Source: Streptococcus mitis
Lineage (GTDB): Bacteria; Bacillota; Bacilli; Lactobacillales; Streptococcaceae
NCBI RefSeq assembly: GCF_000722685.1
Contig: NZ_JPFV01000008.1
Span: 149,258-213,257 of the forward strand
Direction: 5' to 3'
DNA length: 64,000 bases
Shown here: positions 17,488-25,578 of the stretch, in pieces
Layout of the letters: each line of letters starts with the position of its first letter
Position numbering within the stretch: the first letter of the stretch is position 1
Notes under the pieces: model-generated
What the model was told of the DNA's origin: nothing
Seen by the model: only the letters and a program-made list of their open reading frames with translations
The model's database searches: none
Program-made: the position numbers and the translations under genes

Positions 17488-17515
17488 ATTATAGCATGAT
17501 TGTGAAAATTTTCAA
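17488..17515 (-). promoter_or_regulatory. thrS promoter
   Basis: On the minus strand, -35 TTGAAA (17515-17510), a 16-base spacer, then TGCTATAAT with -10 TATAAT (17493-17488). The extended -10 makes it a strong vegetative promoter. Confidence 0.8.
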
Positions 17516-17632
17516 GATATTTGTAGATTTTTTTGAATTTCCTTGTTGAGGGGGAGAATTAGGAATGGTAATCTTAGAAGAGGTTGGGTATCTCCATTAT
17601 GTTGGTGAAGTAAAGAGAAAGGAGTAAATCTG

Positions 17633-17661
17633 TTGACAAAGAAGTTAGTTATTGGTAGAAT
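17633..17661 (+). promoter_or_regulatory. rpsO promoter
   Basis: TTGACA (17633-17638), a 17-base spacer, and TAGAAT (17656-17661). The transcript would carry a leader of about 85 bases, in which S15 autoregulatory structures are found in other bacteria; I could not define one here. Confidence 0.8.
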
Positions 17662-17751
17662 AGGGATTGTCGTAAAGACAAATAACTTCTTCTTGGTTGC
17701 AGGCATGCCAACCTGTCACTCGGATGAAGCCAAATAAAAAGGAGAAACATC

Positions 17752-18020
17752 ATGGCAATCTCAAAAGAGAAAAAAATGAAATCATCGCACAATATGCACG
17801 TCACGAAGGTGATACAGGTTCAGTAGAGGTTCAAGTTGCTGTCCTTACTTGGGAAATCAACCACCTTAACGAACACATCAAACAACACAAAAAAGACCAC
17901 GCTACTTACCGTGGATTGATGAAGAAAATCGGTCGCCGTCGTAACTTGCTTGCATACTTGCGTAAAAACGACGTTAACCGTTACCGTGAGTTGATCAACT
18001 CTCTAGGACTTCGTCGCTAA
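17752..18020 (+). CDS. rpsO: 30S ribosomal protein S15, with an apparent 1-nt deletion in a poly-A run
   Basis: ATG 17752 has GGAG at 7-base spacing and opens MAISKEKK, the universal streptococcal S15 start. The rest of S15 ([20 protein letters not shown] through LINSLGLRR) lies in the +2 relative frame. The break is at the A-tract 17770-17776, which has 7 A where 8 are needed to keep the frame. All downstream conserved S15 residues (HxxDH loop, [13 protein letters not shown]) are intact. S15 binds 16S rRNA and 23S bridges, so a null is unlikely to be neutral. Options are a homopolymer sequencing error, RNA polymerase or ribosome slippage at the A-run, or initiation in the other frame, which is open from TTG 17697. 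Confidence 0.85.
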
Positions 18021-18153
18021 TTCAAGATACAAAGGCCGTCAAAAGCACAAAGTAAAAATAGGAAAATTGACGAAGAAACTTCAGTTTCTAGGAGATTTTA
18101 TCTTTTTTGCCAAGTGCTTAGGCCGTGTTCAATTGAGCACATCTTGATAATGA

Positions 18154-18181
18154 AGCTACTCTAAATTGGGTAGCTTTTTTG
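18154..18181 (+). terminator. Terminator 1 of a four-terminator array
   Basis: AGCTACTC (18154-18161) pairs with GGGTAGCT (18168-18175) and is followed by T6. It is the first strong hairpin after rpsO. Confidence 0.82.
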
Positions 18182-18184
18182 TAT

Positions 18185-18296
18185 GGATTTTAGCCCGATC
18201 TCAAATTAGCTCTCTGACTTCAGAGAGCTTTTTATGTTGTTTTCTTACCTCGATATACTCAAGTATAATCTTCGGTTACGGTTCCTAGCACTGTAA
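18185..18296 (+). repeat. 112-bp intergenic repeat, copy 1
   Basis: From GGATTTTAGCCC to AGCACTGTAA. It matches copy 2 (18495-18606) over the full 112 bp without gaps and with about 10 differences by my count. It contains a terminator hairpin and the phrase CGATATACTCAAGTATAATC. Confidence 0.8.
18208..18233 (+). terminator. Terminator 2 of the array (inside repeat copy 1)
   Basis: AGCTCTCT (18208-18215), a 6-base loop, AGAGAGCT (18222-18229) and T5. Confidence 0.82.
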
Positions 18297-18314
18297 GGTA
18301 AAATAAACCAGATC

Positions 18315-18337
18315 TTCTCCCTTCGGGGAGATTTTTT
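18315..18337 (+). terminator. Terminator 3 of the array (UUCG tetraloop)
   Basis: TCTCCC, the tetraloop TTCG, GGGAGA and T7. UUCG loops are unusually stable. Confidence 0.82.
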
Positions 18338-18494
18338 TGTTCACTAAAATTTTTGTACAATCGTCGGCTTGTCGCCTAGTCTATAACCGTTTTATTCAGC
18401 AAGAATCATGATGCTAAGGACGTTAAAAATCCGTATGAAAATAGGGAAACGACACAGTGTTCGATGAACACAAGGAGTTTCATCTTTTTCACTA

Positions 18495-18606
18495 GGATTT
18501 TAGCCCAAGCTCAAATCAGCTCTCTGACTTCAGAGGGCTTTTTATGTTGTCACTTTATCTCGATATACTCAAGTATAATCTTCGGTTACGTTTCCTAGCA
18601 CTGTAA
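18495..18606 (+). repeat. 112-bp intergenic repeat, copy 2
   Basis: A second copy of the unit at 18185, displaced by 310 bp and in the same orientation. Changes in the hairpin (AGAGGGCT for AGAGAGCT) keep pairing through a G-U pair, which suggests the structure matters. Confidence 0.8.
18518..18543 (+). terminator. Terminator 4 of the array (inside repeat copy 2)
   Basis: AGCTCTCT (18518-18525) pairs with AGAGGGCT (18532-18539) and is followed by T5. Confidence 0.78.
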
Positions 18607-18633
18607 AAGTAACTATATTCATTTTTTCTCAGC

Positions 18634-18662
18634 TTGTTACCTAGTTGAAAATATGGTATACT
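18634..18662 (+). promoter_or_regulatory. Promoter of the iron-uptake operon
   Basis: TTGTTA (18634-18639), a 17-base spacer, and TATACT (18657-18662). GAAAAT in the spacer and ATTTTC just after the start site form arms of a possible inverted repeat where an iron- or metal-dependent repressor could bind; this is not a proven site. Confidence 0.6.
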
Positions 18663-18709
18663 TTTCATGAGAATTTTCTAAATTTTTAATTTTGTCTAAG
18701 GAGGTTTGC

Positions 18710-19756
18710 ATGCTTTCCAAATTTTCTGGAAGCCGACAGAACCTGCAATTTGTGTTGCTTTTAGGTATTTTACTAGGTGTTTTAGGTATTTCTCTCTTTC
18801 TAGCAGTTTCAATGGGATCTGTTGCGATTGCTCTAGGAGATACCTATCGGATTATTTTGAGCAGGTTGAGTTTTCCTCTTGAGATAGGAGAGGTTTCCAA
18901 GTCTACTCTTGCTATTGTATGGAACATGAGATTCCCTCGAGTATTGCTAGGTCTGATAGTAGGGGCTGGTCTTTCTATGTGTGGTAGCGTGATGCAGTCC
19001 ACAGTGAACAACCCCATCGCTGAGCCCTATGTCTTAGGCATCTCTGCGGGAGCAACTCTAGGAGCAACCTTGAGCATCATTCTTGGTTTGAAAGTGATGA
19101 TTAGCTTTGGAGCTTTTCTTGGAGCTATTTTGGCAACAATTGCTGTCCTCATCATTGCCTCTATGCAGGGAAGGATGACGACTTCCAGTCTAATCTTATC
19201 AGGAACGGTGGTCAATGCTCTCTTTCTGGCTTTTTCCAACTTTATCATCTCTGTTGGTGCTAATGCTGACAGTGTGATGACCATTAAGTTTTGGACCATG
19301 GGCTCGCTTGCCGGAACTACCTGGTCTGACTTAGTCCTGCCAACTGTAGTGGTAGGAATGGCCTTTCTATTTTTCTCTACTCAGTATCGTGTTTTTAATG
19401 CGATGATGATGGGAGATGAGGCTGCTTTAACTTTGGGAATTCCCTTGCGCTTCTATTGGTATCTTTATGTGACCATGGTAGCTGTGCTAACAGCAGTCTT
19501 AGTGGCAACCTGTGGGATTATTGGATTTGTTGGTCTGATTACTCCTCACTTAGCTCGAGGGTTAGTAGGAACGAATTACAGGAGACTTTTTCCTGTTGCG
19601 ACTTTACTGGGTGCCCTTTTTGTTATCTGGGCAGACGTACTCTCTCGTATCATCATTCCAAACGCAGAGCTTCCTATTGGTATTTTCACAGCCTTAGTAG
19701 GTGCTCCCTTCTTTATCTACATTGTTGGAGGTAGGCGAAGGGAGGTGAGGGTCTGA
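18710..19756 (+). CDS. FecCD-family iron/siderophore ABC permease
   Basis: A 348-residue permease with nine to ten membrane helices. It has FecCD motifs: FPRVLLGLIVGAGLSMCGSVMQ, NNPIAEPYVLGISAGATLGA and GLITPHLARGLVG. It should form a homodimer channel for iron-siderophore or heme import. The frame opens at 18692, but ATG 18710 has AAGGAGG at proper spacing. It is the first gene of a four-gene operon (permease, ATPase, lipoprotein, esterase). In S. pneumoniae TIGR4 I recall cadD, not an importer, between rpsO and plsC, so this looks like an accessory insertion. Confidence 0.9.
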   Translation: MLSKFSGSRQNLQFVLLLGILLGVLGISLFLAVSMGSVAIALGDTYRIILSRLSFPLEIGEVSKSTLAIVWNMRFPRVLLGLIVGAGLSMCGSVMQSTVNNPIAEPYVLGISAGATLGATLSIILGLKVMISFGAFLGAILATIAVLIIASMQGRMTTSSLILSGTVVNALFLAFSNFIISVGANADSVMTIKFWTMGSLAGTTWSDLVLPTVVVGMAFLFFSTQYRVFNAMMMGDEAALTLGIPLRFYWYLYVTMVAVLTAVLVATCGIIGFVGLITPHLARGLVGTNYRRLFPVATLLGALFVIWADVLSRIIIPNAELPIGIFTALVGAPFFIYIVGGRRREVRV

Positions 19757-19757
19757 T

Positions 19758-20513
19758 ATGGACTTGATGTGTCAGAATGTCCACTTTGGACTAGGAGAGA
19801 AAAAAATCCTCAAAGGAGTCTCTCTTAAGGTTGAAGGGCATCAATTTCACACGATACTAGGGCCAAATGGAAGTGGAAAAACCAGCCTGCTTAAACTCCT
19901 CTATCGTCAGGAAAAGGCGGACAAAGGCTTGATAAGTCTAGATGGGAAACCTCTGGAACAATGGACAATCAAAGAAACAGCCAAGCAAATGGCAGTTGTG
20001 ACCCAGTTTAACCAGCTGCAGTTTGATTGTACAGTTGAGGAAATCGTCTTGCTGGGAAGAACTCCCCACCTCTCTTTTTTACAGAAGGAAAGGGAAAGGG
20101 ATTATGCCCTCGTTCAAGATGCCCTCGTTAAGGTGGATATGCTTGAGAAGAAAACTCGTCTCTATTCGTCTCTGTCAGGGGGAGAGAAACAGCGAGTCTT
20201 ACTAGCCCGCGCCTTAGCGCAAGAACCGACTCTCTTACTCCTAGACGAACCAACTAATCACCTGGATATTAAGTATCAGTTAGACTTGTTGGCCATTGTG
20301 AAGGAGCTCAAGGTCAATGTTCTAGCTGTCCTGCATGATATTCAACTTGCTTGTCGCTATTCGGATTATCTCTATCTAATGAAAGAGGGAGAAATCCTTT
20401 ACCAAGGGACTCCAAAGGAGACCATCACCCCTGAGTCATTGCAAACTGTATATGGAGTTCAAAGTCAGGTGACTTGGACCGAGGATCAGCAAGCTATGAT
20501 TCACTATTTATAA
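19758..20513 (+). CDS. Iron/siderophore ABC transporter ATPase (FepC-like)
   Basis: A 251-residue ATPase with Walker A GPNGSGKTSLLK, Q-loop VVTQF, signature LSGGEKQRVLLARAL, Walker B LLLLDEPTNHLD and H-loop VLHDIQLA. The YSDYLYLMKEGEILYQGTP segment is typical of FepC/FhuC ATPases. It starts one base after the permease stop, so translation is coupled. It powers import by the FecCD dimer. Confidence 0.93.
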   Translation: MDLMCQNVHFGLGEKKILKGVSLKVEGHQFHTILGPNGSGKTSLLKLLYRQEKADKGLISLDGKPLEQWTIKETAKQMAVVTQFNQLQFDCTVEEIVLLGRTPHLSFLQKERERDYALVQDALVKVDMLEKKTRLYSSLSGGEKQRVLLARALAQEPTLLLLDEPTNHLDIKYQLDLLAIVKELKVNVLAVLHDIQLACRYSDYLYLMKEGEILYQGTPKETITPESLQTVYGVQSQVTWTEDQQAMIHYL

Positions 20514-20532
20514 GAATGAAAAGGAAAACAAG

Positions 20533-21543
20533 ATGAAAAAAACACTAAGCATTTTACTCGTAACAGTAGCTACCTTAACTTTGGCAGCTTGTGGCAACAC
20601 TACCACTGAAAAAGCTACGACACAATCAAGCGCAGAAACAAGTCAAAAGGCCAGCACAGAGACGACTTATCCGTTAACGGTCAAGACCTATGATGCTAAA
20701 GGAAATGAAGTCGAACAAGTTTTTGATAAGGCACCTGAAAAAGTTATCACCAACAATCTTTCAACCACTGAAATCTTATTGGAGTTGGGGTTGAAGGATA
20801 AAATTGCTGGCATGCTCAATCCAGACAATGCTGTGACGGACAAATACAAGGACGCTATTGCGACTATTCCTCAAATCGGGGATAAAAAAACAGTCTCACA
20901 AGAGACAGTCCTTTCTTATGAGCCAGATGCTGTGATGGGTCGAAACATGATGTTTTCTGAAAAATCCTTGGGGACAGTTAGCACTTGGAATGAAAACAAA
21001 ATCCCAGTTTATACGCAAAAAGCTTCTCTCTCAACAATTCAGCAAGATTTGGGGAATATCGTAGAAGATGTTAAAAATCTTGGAATGATTTTTAATGTTC
21101 AGGATAAGGCTAATGAATACGCAGCTCAATTACAAACTAAAATTGACGCTGTTAAGAAAGCAAATTCAGCAAGCCAAGGTGAAAAGAAAAAGGCTTTGAT
21201 TATGGTTGCTTATAATGATGAAACCTTCGGTGCCTACAAGTCTGCTTTGCAAGAAAGTTTGCTGAACCAACTTGGTTATACAAACGTTGCCACGGGGACA
21301 TCAGGCTTGACCTTGGAAAATCTTGTGTCAATGAATCCTGAATTGATTATCTATGTAACCAGCGATCGCAATAAAAAATTGGATGAAAAAGCAGTAGAGT
21401 TGATGAAGGCAAATGCTGTTTTGGAAAGCGTTCCTGCTATTAAGAATCAAAAAATCATGATCATCTCTTACGATGAATTGATGGACTATGGTCCAGCAGT
21501 GATTGATTCCCTTGAGAAAATCAATGACTTTATCAATAAATAA
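20533..21543 (+). CDS. Iron/siderophore-binding lipoprotein (FecB/FepB-like)
   Basis: A 336-residue lipoprotein. A signal peptide ends in the lipobox LAAC (Cys about 20) and is followed by a Ser/Thr-rich linker. The periplasmic-binding-protein type III fold shows KVITNNLSTTEILLELGL, IPQIGDKKTVSQETVLSYEP and a late IYVTSDRNKK region. It should be anchored outside the membrane and hand ligand to the permease. The ligand is not readable from sequence, but the adjacent esterase suggests an ester-linked siderophore. Confidence 0.9.
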   Translation: MKKTLSILLVTVATLTLAACGNTTTEKATTQSSAETSQKASTETTYPLTVKTYDAKGNEVEQVFDKAPEKVITNNLSTTEILLELGLKDKIAGMLNPDNAVTDKYKDAIATIPQIGDKKTVSQETVLSYEPDAVMGRNMMFSEKSLGTVSTWNENKIPVYTQKASLSTIQQDLGNIVEDVKNLGMIFNVQDKANEYAAQLQTKIDAVKKANSASQGEKKKALIMVAYNDETFGAYKSALQESLLNQLGYTNVATGTSGLTLENLVSMNPELIIYVTSDRNKKLDEKAVELMKANAVLESVPAIKNQKIMIISYDELMDYGPAVIDSLEKINDFINK

Positions 21544-22216
21544 TGAGTTTGATTGGGAAGGAATCCAAGTCAAAATCAGCCTTCCCTCTAACTATGACCC
21601 CAATCAAACCTATCCGGCTATTTTATTGAATGATGGAAACTTGGACTTCCTATCGTCCCTTTCCGAATCTGTGATTTTAGTGGGCTTGACCTCTAAAAAT
21701 CGCTTAGAAGACTACACTCCCTGGGCGACATTGGCTCTGAGAGATGGCGCTCCAGATTTTGGAGGTCAGGCCAACGTCTATCATGATCATTTATTTGGAG
21801 GTCTTTTAGACAAGTTGCAGTCGCTTTATCGCCTGGACGAAACTCGCCTTGCCTACGGAGGTTATTCCCTAGGTGGTTTGGTGGCAGTCTACAGTCTTTT
21901 CAGCTTTGACAAGGTTTCTTGTGTCTTTTCTATCTGCGGTTCCTTTTGGTATCCTGATTTTGTGACTTATTGCAAGGAAGAAAAGGTGAAAAATCTAGAC
22001 TGTTTGCTGTATTTACAGAATGGTCAAACAGAAGGAGCACACCATACTAATCGCTTGGCTCAAGCACCAGCCTATGCTGAGCAGATCCATACCAGTCTTC
22101 AGAAATGCTATCCGAACGGTCAGTTTGTCTTTGATCCTTATGGACACCATGAACAAGTAGCTGAACGATTCCTAGCTTTTTCTAACTGGTTGGCCCAAAA
22201 ATGGAAAATCGAATAA
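21524..22216 (+). CDS. Putative siderophore esterase, alpha/beta hydrolase (Fes/IroE-like)
   Basis: A 230-residue alpha/beta hydrolase of the esterase D/enterochelin-esterase type. The nucleophile elbow is YGGYSLGGLVAVYSLF and a late His lies in PYGHHEQVAERF. The N-terminal VKISLPSNYDPNQTYPAILL resembles the strand that opens these esterases. It starts inside the lipoprotein gene (20-base overlap), so it belongs to the importer operon. Fes/IroE enzymes cut triester siderophores in the cytoplasm to free iron; the absence of a signal peptide fits that. The annotation is by context and fold, not by a diagnostic substrate motif. Confidence 0.78.
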   Translation: MTLSINNEFDWEGIQVKISLPSNYDPNQTYPAILLNDGNLDFLSSLSESVILVGLTSKNRLEDYTPWATLALRDGAPDFGGQANVYHDHLFGGLLDKLQSLYRLDETRLAYGGYSLGGLVAVYSLFSFDKVSCVFSICGSFWYPDFVTYCKEEKVKNLDCLLYLQNGQTEGAHHTNRLAQAPAYAEQIHTSLQKCYPNGQFVFDPYGHHEQVAERFLAFSNWLAQKWKIE

Positions 22217-22223
22217 AAGAGTT

Positions 22224-22247
22224 ATCCCTTGGCTTTTGCCAAGGGAT
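22224..22247. terminator. Bidirectional terminator between esterase and plsC
   Basis: ATCCCTTGGC (22224-22233), TTTT loop, GCCAAGGGAT (22238-22247). A weak T-rich tract follows on the plus strand and CTTTTATT on the minus strand. Confidence 0.78.
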
Positions 22248-22259
22248 TGTTGTATTTAT

Positions 22260-23009
22260 TTAACCAAGTTTCTCTCTCTTTTTATCTGGATTCCATACGA
22301 AGCTCGCGATAAAGCTAAAGATGATGGTTAGGATAGCTAGGATAATGGCAAGGATGAGAGCAGGGATGCGGATAAACCACCAGAGTGGGTTTGGTTTTTT
22401 ATCATTGTGCCATTGTTTCGTTTCTTGGTCTAAACGTTGAAATTCTGCTTGGATACGATTGGCGACTGTTTCAATGCCTTCATCATTCATTTTCTTGATA
22501 TCTGAGATATCGATTGGATTTCCAAAGTTCATATCAACACGCTCACGGCTAACCAGGCCTTTCAAGGTCATAGGACCTGTATAGGTAACCGGCATGATAC
22601 GGACCTTGGCCATTTTGGCAATCAAGGCTACGCCACCCTTGACATCGTTTGAGTGACGGCTCCCACTTGGAAACATGATGAGAGAGCGATCACTTTTTTT
22701 AAGAACATTGATAGGATATTTGATGGCAGAAGCACTAGGATTTTCACGGTCGATAGGAAAGGCACCACACATACGAATCCACCAACCAAAGATACGGTTG
22801 GTAAAGAGTTCTTTTTTGGCCATAAAGATGAACTGTTTTGGCTTGGTCGCAAAGGCCATGTAAACAGGATCCCACCAGGTACGGTGAGGGGCAACCAGGA
22901 TATAGTTTTCATCTTGACTAGGGATTTTATCAGTATTGTGGTAGTGGGCATTGCCATTGATGGACCATAGGAGCAATACAACTAATCCACGTAAATAAGT
23001 ATAAAACAT
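22260..23009 (-). CDS. plsC: 1-acyl-sn-glycerol-3-phosphate acyltransferase (PlsC-like)
   Basis: A 249-residue membrane-associated acyltransferase with the catalytic HxxxxD motif HRTWWD and the substrate motif FPSGSR in place of FPEGTR. A hydrophobic N-terminus and C-terminal membrane helix (about 215-240) anchor it. It makes phosphatidic acid for phospholipid synthesis. The frame extends upstream, but ATG at 23009 has GGAG at good spacing. In pneumococci this gene is next to the P-type ATPase and near rpsO (from memory), as here apart from the inserted importer operon. Confidence 0.88.
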   Translation of the reverse strand: MFYTYLRGLVVLLLWSINGNAHYHNTDKIPSQDENYILVAPHRTWWDPVYMAFATKPKQFIFMAKKELFTNRIFGWWIRMCGAFPIDRENPSASAIKYPINVLKKSDRSLIMFPSGSRHSNDVKGGVALIAKMAKVRIMPVTYTGPMTLKGLVSRERVDMNFGNPIDISDIKKMNDEGIETVANRIQAEFQRLDQETKQWHNDKKPNPLWWFIRIPALILAIILAILTIIFSFIASFVWNPDKKREKLG

Positions 23010-23141
23010 GCGATCTCCTTCGATTATTTTCTTGTTATTATTATACCTTATCAAAGGAGGGCTGGCAAACTTTTCCCTTGACCAGGTTCATATTTGGGAT
23101 GAGATTAGAATTCTTTTAGAAAAAATGATATGATAGAGTTT

Positions 23142-25478
23142 ATGGACAAAAATAAGATTATGGGATTAACCCAAAGAGAAGTCGAGGAAAGACAGGCTAA
23201 GGGCTTGGTCAATGATTTTACTGCTTCGGCCAGTACTAGCACTTGGCAAATCGTTAAACGAAATGTCTTTACCCTTTTTAACGCTTTGAACTTTGCCATT
23301 GCTTTGGCCCTTGCCTTTGTGCAGGCTTGGAGCAATCTGGTCTTCTTTGCTGTTATCTGCTTTAACGCTTTTTCTGGAATTGTGACCGAGCTGCGGGCTA
23401 AACACATGGTGGACAAGCTCAATCTCATGACCAAGGAAAAGGTCAAGACTATTCGTGATGGCCAAGAAGTGGCTCTGAATCCGGAAGAATTGGTGTTAGG
23501 AGATGTCATTCGTTTGTCTGCTGGAGAGCAGATTCCCAGTGATGCCTTGGTTTTGGAAGGCTTTGCGGAAGTCAATGAAGCCATGTTGACGGGGGAAAGT
23601 GATTTGGTGCAAAAGGAAGTGGATGCCTTGCTTTTGTCAGGAAGTTTCTTAGCCAGTGGGGCAGTTTTAGCTCAAGTTCACCATGTCGGTGCAGACAACT
23701 ATGCTGCCAAACTTATGCTTGAGGCCAAGACCGTTAAACCAATAAACTCCCGTATCATGAAATCGCTGGACAAACTGGCCAGTTTTACTGGGAAGATTAT
23801 CATTCCCTTTGGTCTGGCTCTCTTGCTAGAAGCCTTGCTTTTAAAAGGCCTGCCTCTCAAGTCATCCGTTGTAAATTCGTCGACAGCCCTATTGGGAATG
23901 TTGCCTAAGGGAATCGCCCTTTTGACCATCACTTCACTCTTAACAGCGGTGATTAAGCTGGGCTTGAAAAAGGTCTTGGTGCAGGAGATGTATTCTGTTG
24001 AGACCTTGGCGCGCGTGGATATGCTCTGTCTGGACAAGACGGGCACCATCACCCAAGGAAAGATGCAGGTGGAGGCTGTTCTTCCACTGACGGCAACTTA
24101 TGGTGAAGAGGCTATTGCCAGCGTCCTGACCAGCTATATAGCCCATAGTGAGGATAAAAATCCAACTGCCCAAGCCATTCGCCAGCGATTCCAAGGTCAA
24201 GTAGCCTATCCCATGCTTTCGAATCTTCCCTTCTCTAGCGACCGCAAGTGGGGAGCTATGGAGTTAGAAGGTTTGGGAACAGTTTTCTTAGGGGCGCCTG
24301 AGATGTTGCTGCCTTCTGAGGTCCCAGAAGCCAGAGAGGCCTTGGAGAGAGGTTCACGTGTCTTGGTCTTAGCTCTCAGTCAGGAGAAATTAGACCATCA
24401 CAAACCACAAAAACCATCTGATATTCAGGCTCTAGCCTTGCTGGAAATCTTGGACCCGATACGAGAAGGAGCAGCTGAGACGCTGGACTATCTCCGTTCT
24501 CAGGAAGTGGGCCTCAAGATTATCTCTGGTGACAATCCAGTTACGGTGTCCAGTATTGCCCAGAAGGCTGGTTTTGCGGACTACCACAGCTATGTAGATT
24601 GTTCGAAAATCGAGGATGAGGCATTGATTGCTATGGCTGAAGAGACAGCTATTTTCGGACGTGTTTCCCCTCATCAAAAGAAACTCATCATCCAAACGCT
24701 GAAAAAAGCGGGTCATACAACGGCTATGACAGGGGACGGGGTTAATGATATCTTGGCTCTTCGTGAGGCAGATTGTTCCATCGTAATGGCGGAGGGAGAT
24801 CCTGCGACTCGTCAGATTGCCAATCTGGTTCTCTTGAACTCAGACTTTAATGATGTTCCTGAGATTCTCTTTGAAGGTCGTCGTGTGGTCAATAACATTG
24901 CCCATATCGCCCCGATTTTCTTGATAAAGACCATCTATTCTTTCTTGCTCGCAGTTATCTGTATAGCCAGTGCTTTACTAGGTCGGTCTGAGTGGATTTT
25001 GATTTTCCCCTTCATTCCAATCCAGATTACCATGATTGACCAGTTCGTGGAAGGTTTCCCACCATTCGTTCTGACTTTTGAGCGAAATATCAAACCTGTT
25101 GAGCCAAACTTCCTCAGAAGATCCATGCTTCGTGCTCTACCAAGTGCCCTCATGGTCGTCTTCAGCGTTCTTTTTGTGAAAATATTTGGAAGTAGCCAAG
25201 GTTGGTCTGAGTTAGAAATCTCAACCCTACTCTATTATCTCTTGGGGTCAATTGGTTTCTTATCCGTATTTAGAGCCTGCATGCCATTTACCCTATGGCG
25301 TGTCCTCTTGATTGTTTGGTCAGTAGGAGGCTTCCTAGCCACAGCTCTCTTCCCAAGAATTCAAAAACTGCTTGAAATTTCAACCTTAACAGGACAAACA
25401 TTACCTGTTTATGGTGTCATGATGTTGGTCTTTACCGTGATTTTCATCCTGACTAGTCGCTATCAAGCCAGAAAATAA
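23142..25478 (+). CDS. P-type cation-transporting ATPase (CtpE-like)
   Basis: A 778-residue P-type ATPase. It shows the actuator loop LTGES, phosphorylation motif CLDKTGTITQGKMQ, hinge MTGDGVNDILALREADC, and about eight to ten membrane helices. The arrangement matches the streptococcal/mycobacterial CtpE-like group, for which calcium is a proposed substrate; the ion is not certain from sequence. Start choice is unclear: ATG 23130, 23142 and 23160 are in frame and none has a good ribosome site. A -10-like TATGAT at 23129 would place transcription start at 23141, so a leaderless mRNA beginning at ATG 23142 is possible. Confidence 0.88.
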   Translation: MDKNKIMGLTQREVEERQAKGLVNDFTASASTSTWQIVKRNVFTLFNALNFAIALALAFVQAWSNLVFFAVICFNAFSGIVTELRAKHMVDKLNLMTKEKVKTIRDGQEVALNPEELVLGDVIRLSAGEQIPSDALVLEGFAEVNEAMLTGESDLVQKEVDALLLSGSFLASGAVLAQVHHVGADNYAAKLMLEAKTVKPINSRIMKSLDKLASFTGKIIIPFGLALLLEALLLKGLPLKSSVVNSSTALLGMLPKGIALLTITSLLTAVIKLGLKKVLVQEMYSVETLARVDMLCLDKTGTITQGKMQVEAVLPLTATYGEEAIASVLTSYIAHSEDKNPTAQAIRQRFQGQVAYPMLSNLPFSSDRKWGAMELEGLGTVFLGAPEMLLPSEVPEAREALERGSRVLVLALSQEKLDHHKPQKPSDIQALALLEILDPIREGAAETLDYLRSQEVGLKIISGDNPVTVSSIAQKAGFADYHSYVDCSKIEDEALIAMAEETAIFGRVSPHQKKLIIQTLKKAGHTTAMTGDGVNDILALREADCSIVMAEGDPATRQIANLVLLNSDFNDVPEILFEGRRVVNNIAHIAPIFLIKTIYSFLLAVICIASALLGRSEWILIFPFIPIQITMIDQFVEGFPPFVLTFERNIKPVEPNFLRRSMLRALPSALMVVFSVLFVKIFGSSQGWSELEISTLLYYLLGSIGFLSVFRACMPFTLWRVLLIVWSVGGFLATALFPRIQKLLEISTLTGQTLPVYGVMMLVFTVIFILTSRYQARK

Positions 25479-25480
25479 AG

Positions 25481-25512
25481 AAAGGCTGCAATCTGTGGAT
25501 TGTGGTCTTTTT
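25481..25512 (+). terminator. Terminator after the P-type ATPase gene
   Basis: AAAGGCTGCAATC (25481-25493) pairs with GATTGTGGTCTTT (25498-25510) using several G-U pairs; T-run follows. Confidence 0.75.
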
Positions 25513-25578
25513 AGGTGCAAGATAGCTAGCTGAAATGTGGTATAATAAGAGGGAATAGAGTTTGGAAAGTGAGAGAAG

